A DNA stretch of 64,000 nt from Atherix ibis (Eukaryota; Arthropoda; Insecta; Diptera; Athericidae): positions 62,220,220-62,284,219 of the forward strand of contig OY282609.1 in the NCBI GenBank assembly GCA_958298945.1. Direction: 5' to 3'. Under the pieces are notes generated by a model. That model did not search any database and was not told the origin of the DNA. It worked only from the letters and a program-made list of their open reading frames with translations. This document shows positions 38,101 through 47,100 of the stretch, one piece after another. Each line of letters opens with the position of its first letter. The stretch's first letter is position 1. Position numbers and translations under genes: made by a program.

Positions 38101-41100
38101 ACTAAATCAAGTCATATGTCATGAATAAGCACGTTCAATATTGACTTTTAAAGCTTGAAGAGAGTCTGGTTTATTGCTAAAGACCAATGACTTCCAATAA
38201 CCCCATAAGAAATAGTCTAACGGTGTTAAATCACAACTTCTTGGAGGCCATTCAATGTCACAATTTCTTGAAATAATCGAATCTCCAAACTTTTCTCGCA
38301 ATAATTCGGTTGATGCACGTGGTGTGTGGCACGTAGCCCCGTCTTGTTGGAAGCAGATGTTTTCAAGATCAACTTCTTCCAATTTCGGCCATAAAAAGTT
38401 GGTTATCATCGATCTTAACCGCTCTCCATTGACAGTAACGGTGTTACCAGCTTCATTTCGAAAGAAGTACGGTCCGATGATTCCACCAGACCAAAAACCA
38501 CATCAAACGGTCAATTTAGGTGAATGTAATGGGTGTTCATAAATAATTTGTGGATTTTCTTCGCACCAGAATTGACAGTTTTGTTTATTTACCGCATCCC
38601 TCAGATGAAAGTGAGCCTCATCGGAGAAGATGATTTTCTTAAAAAAATCGTTATCATTTTCAAGTTGTTCCAAGACAAAATCAGCAAATTCACGATGTTT
38701 ACGGTGGTCCAATGGCTTCAGTTCATTAGTGATAACAATTTTATACGGATACAAACCCAAATCCTTTCTCAAAATCCGCCAGGTTGTGGTTTGAGACAGT
38801 CCCAATTCTTGAGAACGTCTTGGAATCGACAAATTGCGGTCTTCAGTAACACTTGCCTGAACGGCAGCAATATTTTCATTACTTCGAGCGGTTCTTTGTC
38901 TTATTGGCACTTGAACATTATGTAAAGAAAATGTACGCTCGAAATTTTTAACAATTCGACGAATAGCGAGCACAGTTGGACGATTATTATGATCATAAAA
39001 TGGCAAAAGCGCACGAAAAGTGTTGCAATTGGAGAACGATTATTTTGATAATAAAATTGAATAATTTGTAAATGTTATTCTTGCGTATATCTCATCATGA
39101 TAAAATTGTAAGCATTACTAAATACAATGAAAAAAAAAATGACAGATCATGACATATCACAAATGCCCAAAACGTCACTTAGAAATCATATCACTCTTAT
39201 TGGAAAACCTTATATATCGAAAAAGTTCAGTTATTTTTGGGACACACTGTATATTATAAATTTTAATTGCTATAATTCCAAATTATTTCAAATTTCTGTT
39301 ACTTTTAAAGATTTAATTAAAAAGTTTGACAACGTTTCGAAACTAAGTATGGTATATTATTAAATCATTTAAAAAATTATTTAATTCAAATTATTTTTTA
39401 TCAATATAAAATTTATGTTGCTGTATGTTCAGCAAAAAAAAAAGCATTCCTTATTCTTAAAAAAAAAGTATTATTTTCTTAAAGTTGAGAATATTTCGAT
39501 TAGAAATAAAATATGTTTCGATTTTATTTTAATGTGAAATTTATTGAATTTAATTTTTTTTTAAACTTTTTTTAAAGTAGGATTGTATTTGGTAATAAAG
39601 AATTCATAAAATGTATAACTTCAAAATTTACTTTTACGCGAAAATATCTTTTTTTAAATGTTAATAAGAATAATATTCTTAAAAATCGAAAATAATTTAT
39701 TATTGTTTATATGAAATTCACATTTTCAAGAATCGGAGTTTTAAAATCATGATGCGCTTAAAGATTTAATCATTTTTCGAGTATTTCGAGTATTTGTCGA
39801 ATCAACTTGTTGCACGCGCAACATGTTGCAAAGAGATTTACTTGGGAACAATACGATACAGAAGATCATCGTGAACAATACCGAATGCTTGTTGAGGGGA
39901 AATTCTAATGCAGAATGCAGGGATCGTTTAAAGAGAGAGAGAGAGAGGAAGAATGTCTGCATGGACACATTCCTATTCTCACTGGAATTGCAGAATCCGG
40001 ACAACTGGAAATTGTGCAGATGAGAGAAGTGTGAGCCAATACTCAAGTAGGCGTGGTCTATTTGTTGCTGCCTCTTTTCCTGTTAATGCGGCAAATGTGT
40101 TCAGATCAATCATGTTCACTTGGAATTCTTATAAGAAAAGTTGATAGTTTTCATTTTCAAAGTGATTTGTTGCGAGCAACACTATGCAAACAACAATCCA
40201 GAGAGACAGAAGATTTCAACAAAGTCTTTCAACAATATTTTTATGGAATATACACAGGGTGGTACGGTCCATCTACCGGTTGCAAATTTAAAAGTTGCAT
40301 TTTAAAAAGTAAATAAAAAAAAAACTATTGCATATTTTTTCAAATTTCCGGTTTTATTAGAAAGATTGGACCTTAAAATTTAAGAATGAAACACAAAATC
40401 ATTTAAATTACTGCCACGGCTGGCTTTACAGTATCCCTCATTCGATCGACCCAATTTTTCAGTACATTTTTGATTGCCTTGGCAAGTATCTCTTCAATGG
40501 CAACTTTGATTTCCTGTTTCAAGGCCTCAATTGTCTCTGGATGGCTTGCGTAATATTTATCCTTAACGGCTCCCCACAGAAAATAATCCAACGGGCTCAA
40601 ATCACAGCTCCGAGGTGGCCAATTGACATCAGAATTTCGGCTGATTAAATTTCTGACTGGCGTTGAACATATTTACCGCTTTTCTGATTGTTGATAGTTC
40701 TATCCATGGACAACTGTGTACAATTACAACGCCAACTGAAATTGTAATCCGACTCTCCAAACATCGCAATAGTTAGCAATTGCCTATAGACGGTATTTGG
40801 TTCCAGGTTATGCTGGACGCCTCGCAAATGAGCGAGCTTAACAATTAGGGCAGAAGGTCTCCATAGTCCTGTGGTCAATGTTTATTTCGCCGTCCTAACT
40901 GTCTACAGTTCCCAATACCAGGCGTATAAGCTTAAATCCGCTGTTTGGTTATAGATGGCGTGAGTGAGCGTATTAAGCTACCATGGGCACGCCATACTTT
41001 TTTTTTATGAGTTTGACATCTGTCAACATTAATCAGTGCACATTGTCAGTAATTTCGTAAAACAACATACATTTTTCCTTTAATAATTATGTCTAGTTTT

Positions 41101-44100
41101 GTGCCAGAAAAATTTGTTTTTGCTTTCTATGATAAAAAAAAATGTATTTTTTTGACTAAAAAACAGCTTATACACCTGGTAGTAAGAAGGGAATCGATTT
41201 TAAACAACTCCAAACTGCAGTTTACTAACTCGATACCAGGTTTTTGGATGACTGCAAAGAATGTTATATTATTATCGGATTAGTATCTGTAAAGAGTCAT
41301 TATTGGATCGCCGGTCCCAAACAAGGTTTCATACGGACTGATGGTCTATACATTCCTGTGGTCACTGTTATGCCAAATTTGTTTGTTTGTTTGTTTGTAT
41401 GTAAGTACTCTAAGCCAAAGCCAGAAGTCATTTTCGAGCACCACAACAATGAGGCCATTTGGTGGCATCATGTAACGTGCGGGTTGGCATGTCAAGCTTC
41501 CGTAATGAAACTAGTCGAACATGAATTGGAGGGAGCAATAAGAAGTTGTTAAATTCGGTGGATCATATTAGTTCCTTTTAGAAACTAAAAAAGAGGACAT
41601 GGAAAAGGAGTTGTACTATTTAAAAAAAAAATATGGGTAATGGTGAGTCGAATGCCACAGGAATGACATTAAGAATTAGGTTGGTTACACAAGCGAAAAT
41701 CATGGGCAAGTGCGGTATGCCCAATTAGAATTCTGAGAAGTTTCATTGCCCAGAATTTTGAAATGCTTGTTGAGAAGCCTGTTTTACAGTGTTTGGCCAA
41801 AGTGTGGAAAGAAATCTTCTACAGTTCGTCCAGTCTGTTTGTCTACATAAGGTTAAAGATGTGTTATATGCCATTTGGTTAGTAGATGAAGGAGCGCCTT
41901 TCCCACCAGCTGATTAGTCCGGTCATTACAGAGGATACCAGTTCAAGAAATCGTAGCTGTTCTATTGCAGGATGCAAAGCAGGCAATAGGCCGAGTCAGG
42001 CAGCTCTTTCAAAATAGTGTTGCAAGACTGGATCGGAGAAAGATCACTTGGTTTTGCATCAGGCTTCATGTTGTGCGCCATTTCAAACCCTGATCGCTCC
42101 TCCGAACTCAGATCTTGCAATGTATTTATCATCATAGGTACTTGCTCAGCTATGTTTCGCGAAATGATAGGAGAGGAATTGGATTTGTGAGTAGTAATTA
42201 TGGAGGAAGAGAAAGTTTTACTTTTTCTGAGGGGGAGTTTGGGAGAGAATGGAAAGGTGCACGGTTTTTTTTGAGGGGACTGGATGGAAAGGATATTGGT
42301 TCGATGATGGAGTTGGATGAAGATGTTGTTCGTAGTGAGATTGAGGTGGAGTGTGTAGTTTCCTTGCGTTATGCCTGTGCAAATGTAGTGTGTTCTTTAA
42401 CCACAGATTGACCGGACGTAGTTCTAACGACCTAAAGGGTTCTGGCTATTAAGCACCGGTTCTCGGTCAGGATTTTAAGAACACTTTTCCTATTTACAAA
42501 TGATGGACAATGCCGGTTTTGAAGCGGAGTGCGACTCATCTTTGCATTTCACGCAATAACTGCGACAGCACGGATCCTTTGCTTATTTTATGGTGTATTG
42601 GAGTAGTTGGCATTTTTTGTATCTTTTATCGGATTAGAAAAATACTAGGTGTATAAGCTTAAATCCGCTGTTTTTTAGTCAAAAAAACACATGTTTTTTT
42701 TATAGAAAGCAAAAACAAATTTATTCAAAGTACTTGCCCTCGCTAGCTACATATTTTTCCCATCTTTCGGGCAATTTGTGGATACCATACCAAAAAAATT
42801 CCTTCTCTTTCGAGGCAAACCACTCATCAAGGCATTTTCGGACGTCTTCAGCGAGCGCGTGGTCCATCGACGAAAACAGGGTTAGTCGGTAGGGTCCAGG
42901 TTCTGGTGATTAAGCGAGGTGGGGTATCAGCACCGAGTTGAGTGTCTCAAAGTAGTTTCGGACCATTTTTGACGTGTGCGATGGTGCGTTGTCGTGGAGG
43001 AAAATCAGCTCGTCATTTCTTTGTTGATAATCCGTCCTTTTTTCACGCAGAGCACGGTGCAATTTGATTAGTTGTTTGTGGTAGCAGGGCATTGACAGTT
43101 TCACCAGGTTTCAATATCTCATAGTAGACGATACCCTGCTTATCCCACCAAACGCACATCATCGTCTTCCGTCCGAAGCGATTTGGTCTTGGGGAAGATG
43201 TTGATGGTTGTCCGGGATCAATCCACGATTTCTTGCATTAACGATTCTCGAAATATATCCTTTTTTCATCGCCTGTCACAATCCTGTGCAGGAACGACTT
43301 TATTTTTTGTCTGGCGAACAAGATTTCGCATGTGTTTTGGCGTCGCTCCATCTGCCTATCGTTCAATTCATGCGGCACCCATTTTCCGATCTTTTCAATC
43401 TTCCCCATGGTACGCAGACGCATGTAAATGGCTGGTTGAGTAACACCCAATTGCTCCGCGATCATTTTTTGCGATTGGGTATCGTCTTCGTCCAAAAGAG
43501 CCTGCAATTGATGGTCCTCAACCTTCCTAGGCCGATTTTCACGCTTCTTGTCCCACAAGTCAAAATTGCCGTCTTTGAACCGACGAAACCAATCTCGGCA
43601 CGTTATTTCCGATAAAGCACTGTCACCATAGGCCTCCATAAGCATTCGATGCGATTCGGCAGCCGATTTATTCAAATTGAAGCAGAAAATAAGAGCTTCC
43701 CGCATATGCTCTTTTTCTGGCATAAAATTCGACATGATTACCAAAAGAAAAATGTTTGTTGTTGTACGAAATTGCTGACAATATGCACTGATTAATGTTG
43801 ACAGATGCCAAACTCATAAAAAAAAGTATGGCGTGCCCATGGTAGCTTAATACGCTCACTCACGCCATCTGTGACCAAACAAGCTTAAGCGGATTTAAGC
43901 TTATATACCTGGTAGGTGTTTAAGGTAAAATTTTGGTACAAAATATTTATCTTGGCCGGAATATTGAATGCCTTAAAAGTGAGTACAACGATTCAGTTTT
44001 GTTAATTGGTTGAATGAATGCTGCTTTCCATCTATGTGTATGCGTACAAATTCCTTTAGAAAAGGATAGGTGGAAAAGCTTACGTAGTAGTTTTGCCAAT

Positions 44101-47100
44101 GTAGAAGAATACCTCTTCAGAACTATAGGGATCTGCCATGTGGACCAGGGAATTTTTGTATATCAAGATCTCTTAGGACTTTTTCAACAGTACGAGTGCG
44201 AAAATGTTCTGTTTCGATTTTTATTGCAGTTAAAACTAGAATTTAAGGTAATAAAAAAAAAATTAAATTGATGAATAGATGAAATTTTAATTTGAAATTA
44301 TTCACGCGAGTTGTTAGTAGTGATCTATATTTTTATAAACCAAGATCACATAAATTCGAACCTAAATTATGAAATTTACACTATGCCAGATAGCGGGAAT
44401 AAAATTTTCTTACCAAAACATGAATGTGAGCTTTTAATTTAGACTATCCGAAAATATGCTCGGAACAAGGTTTTTTGTGTCCAAAACTAGGAAACGATCA
44501 CAAAGCAAGACTTTGTTGAAGTAGAATTCTGTATATAGAAGAGAAATAGCACTAATTATTTTTTTTTAAATCAAAAATCAATGGGAAAATGAGCAAGGTG
44601 AAATCAATCGCAATTTAAGGATACATCGTTATTAAAAACAACGAATCACAGAGTTATCAGTTTGGTATAAAAGAATGGGGCTTTTGAATGTCTTTACGAT
44701 TATTTTTGTAATAATTTACTAATATCGTAGTTACTTAATGATCAAATAAATTAATATATAAAAAATTGACAAAAATTTACTATACAATTATTATTAGTTC
44801 ATTGTTTGAAAAGAAATTAATTTTATTATTCATAATGTATCTATGAAAAGCTACCATATGTTGAGAAGCTCTCTGCTTATCGAAGTCATAATATTTATCT
44901 AAGACTCCTTAACAGTTGACAAGAAAAGTTTATAAATAGATATTACATGTTGAGAATTTCAGAACTGTTATAACTTAGCCAAGAAAAGGCTCTATTTTTA
45001 TCTTATGCCAACATTAAAAATATCGAAAATGACCATTTACAATTACAGGGTTTAAGTATTTACTAGGGTGTCTTGGATTGATGGAAATATGCCAAACTGG
45101 TTTGTACGAAAAATCCAATTAGAAATAAGAAACTTGAAAAAAAACTAAAAGTTCTTAATTATTTAGTGTTTGAATATATAATAAGTTGCTTTCGAGCTGA
45201 AAATTCAATTATTTTAATTATTTTGAATATATTGCAAATTTTTGAACAGTATCAATACTTTGCAGTTTTTAACAATATAAAATAAAAAATTGCCGTCGTA
45301 TACCATTTATACCCGGTTTAGGTATTGGATAATCGTATATGAGTGTCGGTTTGTGTAATGAGAAGGTGTCGGCAACTTTAAGGAAAAAGTACAAAATGAT
45401 AAAAATTTCACTGACTTAATTTTGATATTATTTCATATTTTTCATAAATTTGAGTTTAATTACTAGATTTTCGCTTGGGATTCTTATAATTTTTAATAAT
45501 GATACCCAATATATGCAAGAAAGAAATAACTCATGCAGTAATTGAATTGTTTCTCGGGCTGTATGGCATGTGGCACCGTCTTGTTGTAACCACATGTTGT
45601 CCACATCTATATTTTGTAATTTAGGTCCCCATAGCAAGCACCATTAAGTGTTATTGCCTGACGACCAGCTACATTTTCGAAGAAAAATGGTTCAATAATA
45701 CCTCCAGCCTAAAATCCGCACCAAACCGTAACACGTTGTGGAAGCATTTGTTTCACAACAACTATTCGTCGACTTTCTTTACTCCAAATGCGATAATTTT
45801 GTCGATTAACCAAGCAATCAAGATGAAAATTAGCCTCATCGCTAAAGATGATTTTTTTCGAAAAATAAACAGTATCCGCTTGTTGTTGTTCCATAATTCA
45901 TTCAACGAACTCCATTTGCAGTGCGTGGTCAATAAGCTTCAGTTCTTGAGTCAATTGAGCTTTGTAAGAATGAAGATGCAAATCTTTCGTGATAATACGC
46001 TGTAGAGAGTTTCTGGAAATGTCCAATTCATGACTACAATCTGGACTCTCAGAAAAACTATCACGAACTGCTTCGATGTTTTGTGTTGAACGACTTGTTA
46101 AAGGACGGCCGCTGTATTTCACATAACTAATTGATCCAGTCTCCCTAAATTTTTTAATTAATCTCTTCACAATTGAGGAGGTTTAATTACTTAATAGTTT
46201 TTAAAATATTGCTAAACAATGAAAATGCGTTGTTTTTACGTTTAGCGCTGCATTTTTAATAGCCTTGAACTGTCAGCTGTCACGGTGTCTATTTTTTCCG
46301 TTGGCAACCGCACAAATGGCGCAAAATTCAAATCTTGCGTAATATTTATGACACCCTTATATTATTCTTTATCTAAATGGATATTAATAAAACTAGCCGT
46401 CTTAAGTTTTAGAATTGCATGAAGAAAATTGCATGAAGAAACAAATATTTTTAAGTAAAATTTATCTTTTCAGTACTAGCAAAATTTTGAATAATTTTCT
46501 TTTTCTTTTCTTTTTATTAGGAATGTTTTTCCAGATAATCTATTTCAAGCGGCCTTTCAGCAGGCGCACACAGTCTATTTACCAAAACCAACAATTTTTC
46601 AAAATTTCAACGAAACATTCAATGAGACATCATTGGCAGGATTATCATCATGTGTGAATGGAAATTGTACTGGAGTGGCTGGCTTGACGACAGGAACTGG
46701 AGTTGGTGGCAGTGAAAATGGCGGAGGAGATGACGCTTCCGATGGTCAACCGGAAGTGGAGCTGATCCGTGTCGTACAGTATCGTCCGGGTACGAATACA
46801 CTTGGAATAGTATTTTTCTGTTTGGTATTCGGCACTATGCTGGGTACGATTGGCGTTAAGGGACAAGTGGTGATAGATTTTTTTTCGGCTGTGTTCGAGG
46901 TTGTGATGAAAATGGTTACCTGTGTTATGTGGCTGACACCGCTCGGCATTAGTTCCGTGATCGCCGGAAAAATTCTCGGCGTTAACGATCTAACATTGGT
47001 CATGTCACAACTAATGTGGTTCATATTGACCGTTGCCATCGGTGTATTCTTCTATCAATTAGTGGTTATGCAATTAATCTACTTTATATTTTTACGGCGT

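Larger units (their letters stand above)
35572..39249 (+). mobile_element. Outer mariner of a triple nest (A2)
   Basis: Left end CACAGTGTGTCCCAAAAAC and right end TTTTTGGGACACACTG are inverted repeats. TA duplications lie at 35570-35571 and 39250-39251. The span includes two later insertions: R1 at 36367-37659 and C1 at 37901-39210. Without them and their duplicated TAs, A2 is about 1.07 kb. It is the same family as A1 (8495-9355). Confidence 0.88.
32078..46520 (+). other. Transporter intron 2 (14443 bp)
   Basis: A GT-AG intron. By my boundaries, roughly 9 kb is transposon: LINE L2, the nested mariners A2/R1/C1, a possible solo LTR, B2, M5, LINE C-terminal fragment L6, M2 and B3. Confidence 0.85.

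Noticed and set aside
42380..42640. Possible LINE C-terminal segment on the plus strand
   Set aside because: Translations gave no stable motif in any frame on either strand.
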